Of a stretch of DNA of 64,000 nucleotides, positions 39,917 through 51,819 are shown piece by piece. Below the pieces are notes generated by a model that saw nothing but the letters and a program-made list of their open reading frames with translations, had not been told where the DNA came from and did no database searches. Location: assembly GCF_001638985.1 (NCBI RefSeq), contig NW_017265142.1, forward strand, positions 682,001 through 746,000, in the 5' to 3' direction. Within the stretch, counting starts at the first letter, position 1, and every line of letters begins with the position of its first letter. Both the position numbers and the translations under genes were made by a program. This DNA comes from Phycomyces blakesleeanus NRRL 1555(-). Its lineage: Eukaryota; Mucoromycota; Mucoromycetes; Mucorales; Phycomycetaceae.

Positions 39917-40246
39917 TCTTCTTTAACAACCCATATATAGTAATAAAAAGATGTTGAATGTTATGTGCTGTATTTAAAAAAAAACCCCAAAACCAATATA
40001 AAATGAAAAATCTGCGGTCTGATAAAAGTGTGTCTATATTTTCATGACCAAAATATATCACATAAAAGTATATCACACTTTTTCTTTTTGCGTTCCTAAA
40101 ATTCAGTATACTAATTGTATTCATTTAGCTCACGAATTTTAAAAAATTGGCATCATAAATTCTGATCGAATTCATGCTGAATTTTATTCATTCAGACAGT
40201 ATTTGGTCAAGATTTAGTATACTGAATTGGCCCTCCTTTTGCAGTG

Positions 40247-41069
40247 GGATGAATCAGAATATATATATGAGAACCAATTGAGAGAATGTTTTTGTTTAAA
40301 TGACCAATATTATCAATGTGCATACTGCAATAAAGTTTATATTATCCAATTAAAAGTAGCAGTATAATGAAAGTATTTTATGAGTGACAATACAAAGATT
40401 CTTTTTTTCCATCTATCACAATAAGAAAGCTCTTTTTTATTTTCTTTCTACCAATAGAACAAAAAGAATAATACATAAATTTAAATATCGGGATATGAAT
40501 AAAACCTAACATTCATCAGTCAACAGAGATCTAATTATATTTCCAAAAATAGGGGTGGTCTTTTTGCTGGTTTTACCAAAACTGCCACCCAAAAGACCAC
40601 CCAAAAGACCACCTAAAAGACCACCTAAAAGACCACCAAAAAGACCACTTTTTTTCCTATATAGTGTATTTTTCTTATAATCAGAAAGAATTATTGGACT
40701 CCGATATTTTTTTCAAAAGGCAAAAACTTTGTCAGAAATGTCAATACAAAAAAACCATTGCTCATGGACACGGAGAAAGTGTTTCTGAAAAGAACTGTGC
40801 GAGCAGCTTGTTTGTAGTAACATTTCCAACAAAGTTTTTGACTTTTAAAAAAGTGCGGTGTTCCAATTTAATAGCAGGGGAAGAGAAATATTGAGACTTG
40901 AATCTATATCTCTGATGGCATCTCAAGGCAGATATAGAGAATTATATATCCTAAATTAGCAATTACGCGTAACATGCGGAGTATAAACCACGTTTTTGGA
41001 TGTGACAGCTGTCTATCAAGACTGTTCTGAAAACACTTCTTTTACTTTTACCAAAACAAATTCTTAAAA
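40247..41069. other. Intergenic region with 12-bp tandem array
   Basis: Mostly AT-rich. At 40591-40650 there are five exact-length 12-bp units AAAAGACCACCC (last two bases vary). GGGGTGGTCTTTTTGCTGG at about 40552-40570 is an inverted partner of the last units, so a hairpin is possible. It may be the left flank or end of the DDE transposon that follows. No credible gene seen. Confidence 0.65.
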
Positions 41070-43728
41070 ATGGGTCGTAAAAACGCTTGCTCTATCCTTA
41101 CTTCTAAAATGGTTCGAAGAGAGGGCGGAAAATTCTGTGCCAAGTCTCCAATTATTACTATTGATACAGAAAAGGAAGCTGGAGAAAAGGAACCTGTTGA
41201 AAATCAAATTGTAGAAGAGTACGACTGGGAGCTCTTGGATTTAGATATGGATACAATGATTGCTGCGTACTATAATAGCTTTCTGATATAAAGACCAGAC
41301 GCAAGAAAAAATTTGCATAGACTCTACAGAGAAGACTTGAGATCATCGATTATGCACAACAAGAGAAAAATGAAAGAAGAGCTTGAGGCAAATAAAGACA
41401 AGAAGGTCAGAACGCTTGCTGATTTTGGTTTCTTGGTTCCTGTTGCACCAGTTTCGCCTGTAACAGAAGCATTAACTGTATACAAGCAATCAAAAGATGA
41501 GGAACTTGAAAAGATTCGTGAAGCTTATGAGAAAATCTCTGAGATGATAAAGTCTCCAGTCAGTTCAGATAGCGAGTTGGGCAAGTTTGCTTTGTTTGAA
41601 GTAAGAAAACACATTGCTGTGAAAGAGTATTTCTGACGCCTCTTGAACAATTGCAAGAAAATCGAGGCATCTGAAAAAGCAGCAGAGATTTTTTGGACAA
41701 CACCTTCCAAGTACCGTGGAGAGGCTGTCTGCAGTTGGGTCAAAGAATTTCTTCAGTTTGGCAAAATTTCTGAACATCAACAGGGCAAGCATGCCAAGCA
41801 GTCTTCAATTGTAGACGATGAAGACCTTAAAAAGAAAGTAATTGTTTGGCTTCGTACTCAAAAAGCAGAAAGACGAACTGTTGTGGATTTGAAAAAGTAT
41901 CTCAATGAAATGCTTTTTCCATCATGCCTTGGTGTAAAAGGCAACGTGGCCATAAGCACAGCATGAAAATGCATGAGAGCTTGGGGGTACGTCCACCGCA
42001 AGAACAACCAGGACGTATATTATGATGGACATGAAAGACAAGACCTTATTCAGTATTGCTATGCTTGGGCAATGCGAATGATAGGATACAAACAATGTCT
42101 GTCAGACTTTACTGGGGAAGATGAAGAAATTGAGATGACCTCTCTTCTTTTGGAGAACCAGAAGAAGCTGGTTATGGTGACCCATGATGAGTCCACCTTT
42201 TATGCCCATGATGAAAAGGTGGACATGTGGCTTGAGGAAGGTGAAAGCCACATCCGCAAAAAAGGTCAGGGAAGATCTCTGATGGTCAGCGAGTTCCAGT
42301 GTGCTTGTCATGGCTGTTGTAAATGAGTATTGACTACTGATGTAATTGAGAATAAGTCTGAAGGAAATAATATAAGGCCTCAGCTATTCCAGTCAAAGGT
42401 GTCTACCAATTACTTTATTATTTAACACACAGGTTTAGCATGCATGATAGTAATTATATTTCATATGATGATATCACCATAATATGTGATACATCAGTGA
42501 ATTATTATAAGCATAATTACAACTCATAAACACATTTACTTTCGATATTAATACTTTATTGGGACTACACACATTTATATAATTAATCATACATTAATTA
42601 TCTCAAGATCACGTTGCTCTGATTAAGGCTCAGATAGGACCAATTACCTGACCCCAGTCATATAATTTTTCTGATCCAAAATAATATAAATAGCAGTAGT
42701 GGTTCAGTGTAGGAACCTGGTCAAACTTTGATACAAAATCCTTTCTCAATAAACAAAACCTACACAAGTTCTCCCGAATCTTCGTTCCTAATCTAAAATC
42801 TTCAATTCTTCCTCTTAAAAACTTCTTCAACTTCAACCACCACAACAATGGCACTATGCGAGTGAAGGGATGGGTCTCCTGCAGAATATTTAACGTTGGG
42901 GTAGCATATGGCAGTTACTGGACAAGCAAAGACATGCTTGACCAGCTGAAGAACCATGTTATCCCTCTGTTCAAAAGCTTGCATGAGGGGTGCACCGGTG
43001 TCTTTATTTTCAACCAAAGCAGCAACCACAAAGCATATGCCACAGATGCCTTGGTTGCCACCCACATGGTTCTAAAGCCAAAGATTGTTTCTGAAAATGA
43101 CAAGTTCATTTTCAAAGATATAACGTTTTTGAGAGATGGATGTATCATCCCTCAATCATTGTATGAGACAGTCTTTGAAGCTGGAAGGAAAGGAAAGGGG
43201 CCAGTAGAGAAGAGACAGTTTGTTGGCATCCAGTGGATCCTTCTGGAGCATGGACTGTGGATGGAACTGGATCCATTCAATCTTTCTAGAAGATGGAGAA
43301 TGGACTGCAATGGAGAAGAAGCAAAGAACCACTGTTGCTGTGCCCGCCACCTCTTGGCCTCTCAGTCCAACTTTTCTGGACAGAAGACAGCTATTCAAGA
43401 GGCGGTGGAAGAGGTGGGTCACATATTTGAGCTGTACCCCAAGTTTTATTGTGAATGCAATTGAATCAAGCATTACTGGGGCGCAGCCAAACGTGTGGCT
43501 CGCCTAAACTGCGATTATTCTTTCAAGTTGTTAGAAAAGAATCTTCTGTCTTTCTTGGACAGTGCCTCTCCTGTGGCTGGTTCTCCTTCTATGATCAGAA
43601 GATTTTATAAAAAGACTTGGAGATATATTAAAGCTTACAGCAAGTTTTTAGATGCTAAGGATGCTGATGCTGAGGTGAAGAAATTCACTTCAAGAATTAG
43701 TAAATCTTACTGCAGCAGGCATCCATGA
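41070..43728 (+). pseudogene. DDE-superfamily transposase, split and broken
   Basis: A single reading frame of about 707 codons once the inserted solo LTR is removed. The N-terminal part is charged and helical. The middle has VVDLKKYLNEMLFPS and MVTHDESTFYAHD (likely first catalytic Asp), followed by GQGRSLMVSEFQCACHG, where the LTR sits. Past the LTR come YWTSKDMLDQLKNHVIP, GVFIFNQSSNHKAYATDAL (second acid changed to Asn-Gln), and FYCECN then HYWGAAKRVARLNCDYSF, the region of the third acid. Four in-frame stops: TAA 41289-41291, and TGA at 41634-41636, 41964-41966 and 43462-43464. It resembles transposon-derived DDE endonucleases common in fungi; I cannot name the superfamily with confidence. 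Terminal repeats were not found. Confidence 0.8.
42315..42847 (+). mobile_element. Solo LTR of the Ty3 family, 533 bp
   Basis: It starts TGTTGTAAATGAGTATTG and ends CCACCACAACA, with ATGGC on both sides (42310-42314 and 42848-42852). It is clearly related to the 631-bp LTR at 51170 (same start, same CAAGTTCTC and ACAACA end) but diverged. It interrupts the DDE transposase frame, and excision of LTR plus one ATGGC keeps the frame. It is the product of LTR-LTR recombination after an older insertion. Confidence 0.92.
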
Positions 43729-44339
43729 TTAAAAAAAATAAAAAAATAAAAATTTATAATTTATAATATAAAATGCTGTGCCTATGTATAAGTTTCAATA
43801 TTTCAGTTTTTTTTAAAAAACTAGCGGACATTTAATACTGGTTTTTGTTATCGGTGTTTTAAATGAAAAAATTGACACAAATCCTAAAATTCCTGATTTT
43901 AATAAAAATACACTCTAGTGTTAACCAAGACATATTATATCACCTTCCATAAATGTAAAACCAATATGTCTTGGGTAAAATAATTAGATTAAATAGTTTC
44001 ACTTTTAAGAAATCTGTATAAATACTCCAAGATTTATATCAATAAAAAGCATTCAATTCTCTATATTCCTATCTGTTCCTATTTATTCACAACGTCCTAG
44101 TTGGTGGTGATCTATTATCAAAACTTATACAAGTTAAAATAATAGAAAGATATACCCAGTCAAGACTTGATATATATGTGCTTTCTAATTCTTTTGTGAG
44201 CAAAAGGAAATCACTTTGGTCGTCATTCTCAAAAGAGAATTCTGTGTAATCGTCATCCTGATTGGCTGACAAAATTCAGGCATGACACATTACAGCAGAC
44301 AAACCCAGATTGGGAACAAAATATACATTCGAATTAACG
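43729..44339. other. AT-rich intergenic, possible LTR-like piece
   Basis: TGTATAAATACTCC then CAATAAAAAGCATTC and a pyrimidine-rich stretch (about 44010-44095) resemble the promoter-to-U5 order of the LTR-like ends at 27590 and 60040. This is weak. No gene seen. Confidence 0.35.
44318..44321 (-). terminator. RNA polymerase III T-stretch
   Basis: Four T on the minus strand, about 19 nt after the end of the tRNA-Gly gene. This is the usual pol III stop signal. Confidence 0.6.
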
Positions 44340-44410
44340 TGCGCGGACCGGGAATCGAACCCGGGCCCTTCGCGTGGCAGGCGAAGATTATACCACTTAA
44401 CCATCCGCGC
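44340..44410 (-). tRNA. tRNA-Gly (anticodon GCC)
   Basis: A 71-nt cloverleaf on the minus strand. The acceptor stem GCGCGGA pairs perfectly with TCCGCGC, followed by discriminator A. The D-arm region is TGGTTAAGTGGTATAA. The anticodon stem TTCGC/GCGAA encloses loop CTGCCAC, giving anticodon GCC. The T-arm is CCGGGTTCGATTCCCGG with a perfect B box. No intron. This is the only clear host gene in the window and supports a nuclear chromosome. Confidence 0.97.
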
Positions 44411-45756
44411 TAGATGGTATTTGTTGCGTGTATTGTAAACAAGTCAAACATTTTGCCATGTCGTGGTGTCCAGTACTGGAATGTCAGTCTGCTCAGTGGG
44501 CTTGTCCGGTGGGTTGTCGTGACGTGTCGTCCCGGTTATGAGAGGCTGACGTCAACGGTTTGTTGATGTGGTGCTGTGCCCTTGGTGGTAAGAGGAGAAT
44601 TTTTCCATGTACAGAAAAAATCTTGTTTCTATTCCCTGTTCCTTCTATACACAACACTTTTTTTTTCTCTTGTTAACATATTTATACACATTGTACTCAT
44701 TTGAAGTCATGGTTCCCCATGTTAGTAATATCTCTCTTCTATAATGCACATAACTCACTGAAAAAATTATATGATTTTATTGAGTAGAAAGAAAGCGAAT
44801 ATCATATTGAAAGCATGAGTTTCAATATGATTCTATCAAAGTTACCCCCTAAATACTTAATATACTTGTAACAAGTAGAAATAAGCCTAGAATCATAGAG
44901 AAAATATTATTCTAGCAGAAAGCAATACTGTTCTTCAGTCTGCCAATGTTATTTGAATATATGATGCACAGGTTTGTGTTGTGTATTTAAATTATATGAG
45001 TATTATATTCTATTTTAAATCTGTATTTAATTTATAAAAAGGAGCAAACATGGATACTATTCTAACATATATACTTTTCCACATTTTGTTATATAATTAT
45101 TTGCTGTTTTATAATTGATATATGTGAGAAAATAGACTATAAGACTTATAATCTGTGGGAAAGTATTCTTTTTAATATGGACATAAATACTTCTTTAACT
45201 AACATATCTTCCCCATTTTTTACTGTATATTTAATTCTAGTTTTATAATAAAAATTTTTGGGATAGTATACTTTATGATGTATAATATATAGAAGAGCAT
45301 ACATTTTAAAAAAGTTTTTTTTTGTATTGATTTGATTGAAAATTTGTGTTTATTTGTTTATTTTAGACAATTGAAAAAGAAATATTTTCTTGAAAAACAT
45401 GATGATTGTATAATAGTTATTCATAAAACTATTAAATCTATTAATGCTTCTAAGCATATGCAGCTAATTGATCTTTTGTCTAAGCTGTTATACTAGTGTT
45501 TACATGAAGATATAACAAAGTTTTAAAGCCATATAACAAAAAAAATTGAGAGAACAATTTTTAGACAAAAGAAAATGCATAAGCTAATATTATTTTGATG
45601 TAATTGTTATATGAATATCTCTTAAAAAAAACTTACTGATCTAAAGACAATATACACTAGAAAAACATATGGGAATTACTATATACAAAATTAAATTATA
45701 ATAATAGAAAATCTGGGGTATTTTTTCATCTAAGCTTTTTTTGTATGTTTAAGATT
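44411..45756. other. Non-coding AT-rich flank
   Basis: No gene or repeat boundary recognised over 1.3 kb. The last three bases (45754-45756, ATT) are the flank of CACTA copy B that pairs with the left flank of copy A. Confidence 0.55.
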
Positions 45757-46386
45757 CACTACGGTGGGATGAATGGCAGTTAGGCCGAAAGTAGGCACAT
45801 AACTGCCATTTTTTTGGTCGAAACCCAATAAAATCTCCACCATTTGTTGTAAGATGGTAATCTCATTCGTAGCAATTTAAAAAAGTAACATAATAACACT
45901 TTTTTTGTTGCTGTACAATATTTTCAATACTGTAAAAAATGTTTGTAAGTTGTAATGACCACTTTGAGTATTGAAATATATGTTTTATTGAATATCAAAG
46001 ATGTCAACAATTATTAAGATTAATAATTTTTAGAATGTGTGAACGAAATGGTAACATAACTGCCATTTTTTTTATTTTTTAAACTACATTCTTTTTTTTT
46101 TAGATATTCTTTTTATCTTGATGAATTGGCAATTTGATTTTATTTAAATCGCGTAATGGCATATAAAGCATATAGGGAATGAAGAGAAAAGCATAAGATG
46201 TATAGAGAATAGAAAAAAAACCAGAGTATATAAAGAAGAAAAGAAAGACGGGGCATATAGAGATTAAAAAAAACATAAGAAATAGAGAAAATTAAAAAAA
46301 GAATGTAAGATACAAGGATGATATAAAAAATATAAAAGATATAAGGATATAGAGCATATAGAAAAATAAGATAAAAATAAAAAGGA

Positions 46387-49300
46387 TTACAGAATGGAAA
46401 GATTGCCTTTAGTAATGCGCATGTTGTTGTTAAAGATATAATAGGGTGCGATTACATAAAACTGGTTTCCATTCAGTGGGTATTGGATCAGACCAACTTG
46501 ATGACAAATATCATTTACACTTATAACTGCATAAGTTGGTTGCGTTTGATGGCCTAGTATACGGGTGCTTTGTGACCGTTGTTTGATGATAGGTACTGAT
46601 GAGTCATGGCCAGCCGCGTCATGTTCCTTCATGATCTCCATGAAAGCAAGAAAGTGTGGAAAGCCATAGAAATCTACATGCTGAAAGTAGAACTGTACTG
46701 TACCGATGAGCCAGCTGTAAACAATTACATTACGGTTGCTAAAATAAATAAATAAATAGAATATAAGCAACTTTTGATTGTATATCAAAAAATATTATAC
46801 TTACTTTCTATAGGGGCAAGTAAACATCACGTAATGGTTGCCACGGCTGGTCTCGTTTTTCTTTCTTCGGTACATGCATGAGGAATATACAGTCGAGTCC
46901 ATCCACAGACGTGCAGCTACAACAACAACAGAGTCACCAAACTCATGGCCAGTCAAGCCTGTTGTTCTCTGGTAGTATTTCAATAAAGCTTCCTTCACAC
47001 TAGGGCTGCCTACACCTTCCACCGAATCATTGTTCAAATTAACAAACTGATGAAACGGCTCCCACAACTGCACACCACTAGGATCATTAGGAAGGTCCAT
47101 GTAGCTCTCTCTTCCATATGGCTTTGGCCGAATGAGGTTGATTTCATCACAGATGCTGATTGCCGTGCTGGTATAATTGTGAATTGCAAATCACTCAATG
47201 AGAAAACTGGCGTTTCGGCCACCCTTTGATTTGGACTTTATCAATTTTGAGAAGACACCAATTACTCTCTCCATTGAGCGAGTGGAGTAGCATTGCAGGG
47301 GGCCTTGCTGCTTGATGATATAGGGTATATGGACCAGGTAATGTTGCACTGGTCGGAAAACACTACAAGACAGAGTACTATTCTGGACTTGTTGATATAA
47401 AAACGAGTGCCAGTGCTTGAAGTATCTATTATTAATATTTAAAAAATGGTAACAATCAGCTATTTGTAATGATAATATATGAGACGTATAATAACATACG
47501 ACTGCATCTCATCAAGCAATTCTGATGTCAACGTCCATTGCAAGGCAAGCGCGCAACCTTTCATGAGAGATAATAGAGCTGTTTTGACAGCCCTATTTGG
47601 TAAATAAGGCACGACCAAAGTGGGGACAAGGTATAAGAGAAAGTCAAGCCAGTCCACTGTGCGAGTACCATCGATCTTGGCAAATACGTTGTCGAAACTG
47701 CCTTGAAATGAGGTGGGTATATATTTTCGTGAGCTGGTGATACAGTTTCCAATTGTTACAAGGTCTGCTCTTGGTATATGAAAAGGGTATTCAGTGATAT
47801 TGAGGGTATTGTCTGGATGGGTATAATAAAATTTGGTTTCCTTTGTGAGGGTGATGGTAATCAGGTCATACACAAGCTTTCCAATCCCTCTTGCAATTAA
47901 ATGAAGTTCATCTAATGCAAAAAATGATGATCCAGAGAAGGTTGAGAGTTGGGTATATATGCTCGGCTGGTATATGTTCTTCGACTATTACAAGCAGTTA
48001 TTTAGTATGAAAAAAAGATGGCTAATTGAACATTTGTATACTTACAGGGTTGCCTACTTTGAAGTCTTCCAAAGGTCTTAACCGGGCGGAAATGTCATCA
48101 AAGTACATGCCATGCCATCTGTTAGTAGGGCATTTGCCTTTGGTCTCACAAAAATGGCAACCAAATAAACTTGTATGGGAACCAATGTGGGCCATATCAG
48201 CTACAGCTGGAATATCGCCAGAAGCAAGCAGAAGATAGACCTTGGATCTGCAAAGCTCTACTCCATTGTGCTTGACAACCAAGCTATGTGCCTCAAGATC
48301 TCGCAATTCATTGATGATGGGTATAAGAAAGGAGTCCAAATGAGTTGGCTTCTTGGGGCCAGGCAAAATTGCCAGTTGCAAAAGGTATTTGTTGGTATAT
48401 CTAAGTATTTTATTAGTAATTTTTTTTTTAAAAAAAATGTAATAATAATAATAAATAGTAATAAATTAATTAATTACCTGATGGATAGGTCTAGGTTGAA
48501 TATTATGCAATGAATGATGGTATATGAGTTTTTGCCTTTCTTTTGATTGACAAACCCATCAGTATAAAGCCCAATGACAATATCATCGGGATTGGAGAAC
48601 AGGCCCTGCTGCACCAACTGCTTGTAATTGTCACCATCAAAAATGTTGGTTAGCTGACCAGCTACAGATTCCCGGTTTGCTCTGTAACAGAGGAGTTCTC
48701 TTGTGGCTGGATCTGCCAACATTTGAGAAAGCATATCCCCAACTGACATAAGTTTCATACTGGCGGCTGGTGTCTGACCTTGATCAGGATCAGTCTTGTA
48801 TCGCGGTTTGCTGCAGTCAACACAAGATTCCTGGTCGTCATTAATGCCATACAATCGACAACCACTAGAGCAGACATCATACTCATGGTCCTTGACACTT
48901 GACTTTGACTTGAGCAAAGCATCAACAGTTTCGCCATGACTGATCTTACCCCCAGGTTCTAAAAAAAAACTGATATCACTACATGTTAGTGATCTGGAAT
49001 TAAAGTACAAGATAACAGAAAATATAATATTTTACCCATCATTATATTGTCATGGTCTCGGATGACAGTGTTTATAAATTGAACAATGTCTCTATATGCT
49101 GCTCTAGCAATTCTATGCTGTAGCATCAATTGAGACAGATGAATACTCATCAACTCGGCCTTGGTAGAAGTATTTGTACTGATTTGGCTGCTGTTGTAAA
49201 TGTGAGCTTCACCCTCACTGTCCTCAAAATTACATGCGCACTTATATGAAATAGTATTATCAAGCTCCATAGACTCCATAGTATATTCTGTAGTACATTA

Positions 49301-49579
49301 TTTAGTAATTGGAAAATAAATAATACAATTACAGCTCTTTTCATTACCTGAATTGCTAACAGATTCATCTTCATTACTAGTATCATTTTCGTCATGGTAC
49401 ATGTCAACATCATCCAGAATAGACTGGTCAATTTCAGTCATTGTTGCTGAATCTCCTCTGTGAATTCTCTTGTGGTTTTGCAGCTTCTGGTAGTTATCAA
49501 AAAACAAGACACATTGATCACATTGGTATTGCTGTGTAAATATTCTATCTCTCTGCTGGCTGGCGTTGGAAGAAGACAT
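46387..49579 (-). pseudogene. tnp2-type CACTA transposase, copy B (one TGA)
   Basis: Minus-strand exons 49579-49348, 49287-49036, 48958-48478, 48400-48046, 47984-47500, 47425-46805 and 46738-46387, collinear with copy A. Intron 3 is 4 nt longer. Substitutions relative to A include several Asp/Asn and Gly/Ser exchanges, i.e. G/A transitions. The premature TGA at 47193-47191 is at the same codon (680) as in A. The C2H2 finger, GPKKP motif and C-terminal half are conserved. Apart from that TGA the frame is open. Confidence 0.88.
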
Positions 49580-51018
49580 ATTGGTTGGGTTGGTACGTAT
49601 GTAATATATAAAATAAAGCTGCGAAGAGGATTTTGGTACTATTTATTAAATGTAAAAGACATCTTTATATACTCTTTATTTTTTAACCAAAATGCTTGCG
49701 GCTCTTTTTCTTTTTCTCTCTCATAATGATGATATAGCAATGATTACAGTAATGTCAATGCTAGGTGAAACACCTGTCAGTAAATAATTCCCGTGGTTGG
49801 AAAGATTCTTTTTCATTAATAATTATGATGTAAGTTAAAATACTTCTTGGTTGACAAGGGGGTACCATTAAAAGAGCACCGGTGAAACAGACACGTACTC
49901 TTTACTTGTGAGCGATTAGATATTCTTTGGGCTTTATAAAGAGGTATATGTATATTTAGGATAATTAATGACCAAATAATTTATGTTTTTTTTTAAATAA
50001 ATTATCAATTACTCTCTAATACCAAAGGCAAAGAAAAACAGCCTTCTAATAATTAACAGTTAAAAAAAAGTAGTACTGTCTAAACATATTGGTAGAAAAG
50101 ACATATTTATATTATCTGTGTTGTACTAATAATATTTTTGAGATAGTGAATATATATTTAGCTAATAGCATTATTTTCTTGTTTATGTATAAAACTTAAA
50201 GAAATAGATATAGATAATGAGAGCTATAGTCTGATACTCTTTTACTGACATCATCAAGATAAGCACTACTGATCGAAAGGGGTGTTAATTGAAAGTGCTG
50301 ATGTGAGTTAAAGCACACCTTTTTCAAAAATGTACGGTTTCAGTCAAAAATGCCCCTTGGTAAATAATAGTAATGACAGTTAAAATTATTTTTACCTTTG
50401 ATGACAGCATCAATCAAAACGCGTTTTAGTCGATAATGATAATAAGTATGATATGAACTTGAGTATCATAACATTTACTTTAATGTTGATAAAAAGGGGC
50501 TAATTAACTATATGATGTTCAGATGTTATATAGCTACTGTAGAGTATATTTAAAGTTATAATTTTAACTGGTACAGGGTTTTGTCATCGAGAACTTTAAC
50601 CAAATTTCATGCTATATCTGCAATATGTATAGAGTTATATTATTATATCATATACTTTAAAACATTTAATATGTAGATGGTGCAAAGTATGAACATTTAT
50701 ACATATAATATTGATTTAAAGTCTAATTCATTTTATCTTTATATTTCTTACAGTTTTGTTGTGTCGACACAAAAAGACTGTATCATGTTCACATGAGCTA
50801 CTGCAGAAAGGTGCAGACAGGTTCATACAAGTGCATAAGCATCCCTTCTTTTATATGTTTTGTTTGTACATCTGTCTGTATCTTTTTCATATAAATAGCT
50901 ATCAATTGCTTGTAATAAATCGTTGCCTTTCTCAAACTCAAATCGCTCTTATTCTACTTGTCTAAACTATCACCTTTTCTTTTCAACTCACTGCTTATAG
51001 CTAAAAAAAAACTTAAAC
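49580..51018. promoter_or_regulatory. Divergent promoter region of copy B
   Basis: The inverted counterpart of 21649-23087, with TATA-like boxes facing both the transposase (minus) and the accessory gene (plus). No gene seen. Confidence 0.5.
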
Positions 51019-51169
51019 ATGTGCGATATTAACACAACTCTCCTCAACTCAATTCAAAAGATTGAGGTTGATCTTGCTGAAATCAAGCAAGCATTGCGCG
51101 AGTTTCAAAGGCAATTCAGCAATCAATTTGCGCCAGCAGTCAGTGCGGAATATCTAACTACAATGCAAC

Positions 51170-51800
51170 TGTTGTGAATGAGTATTGATTACTGCTGAAT
51201 CTGAGAGTAAGACTGAAGGATAAAATAATATCCTCAGCTATTCCAGTCAAACGGATCTCCCTTTATGATATTATCTAATACACAGATCATCATACACATA
51301 ATTGATTATTTATTATTATCACCATGACATGGGATATACAAATACATATACATTATATATATGGCATCATTATATTTCATCTACATATTTCTTTTATTAT
51401 ACAAATACTTAATTGAGAGACTACAACTACAACTATCTAATATTATGAAACATTACCCGAGTATCTGGGTCGGAATACTAAAATATTACCAATAGCATAA
51501 ATGCTCTTCTTTACCAAAACTCTTGGACTGATCTGACTGGAGAAGTATCATATCAATTGGTCTTTCCGGATCTTTCCAGAAGAACAATACTCCTGGAAGA
51601 TGACTCATCGTGATAAAGATTACTTAAGCACACACTGAATTACAAATTAGAAAAACATATAAATATCAGTAGATAGTTCCGTGTAGAAAGACAATCGAAT
51701 TTTATATTTCTTTACTTTTCTTTTGAAATAAACAACCTACACAAGTTCTCACGAATTCTTTCGTCTATATTATATTTTGCTTTATTTTCTCCCCACAACA
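51170..51800 (+). repeat. 5' LTR of the Ty3 element
   Basis: 631 bp, TG...CA ends. TATAAATA at 51658-51665 and AATAAA near 51727-51732 could serve as promoter and polyadenylation signals. Related LTRs lie at 8345-8699 (truncated) and 42315-42847 (solo). Confidence 0.95.
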
Positions 51801-51819
51801 TTTTTTTTCGTGAACTACA

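Larger units (their letters stand above)
32661..40246 (+). mobile_element. CACTA transposon T5, 7.6 kb, nearly intact
   Basis: Both ends begin CACTGCAAAAGGAGGG in inverted orientation (32661-32676 and 40231-40246), and GGA flanks both sides (32658-32660 and 40247-40249) as a 3-bp target duplication. It holds a tnp2-type transposase gene with a single stop codon, a convergent intact accessory gene, and a small spliced gene near its right end. Subterminal repeats include GAATTGATGTCAT twice (33109-33121 and 33176-33188) and AAATCTTGACC copies at 39878-39916. A clean TSD and few lesions suggest a fairly recent insertion. Confidence 0.92.

Noticed and set aside
40591..40650. CRISPR-like array
   Set aside because: Units are directly abutting 12-mers with no spacers. 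It is a simple tandem repeat in a eukaryotic genome.
40664..40894. 76-codon frame after the 12-bp tandem array
   Set aside because: Lysine-rich, low-complexity and unsupported; it precedes a dead transposon and has no homologue in the window.
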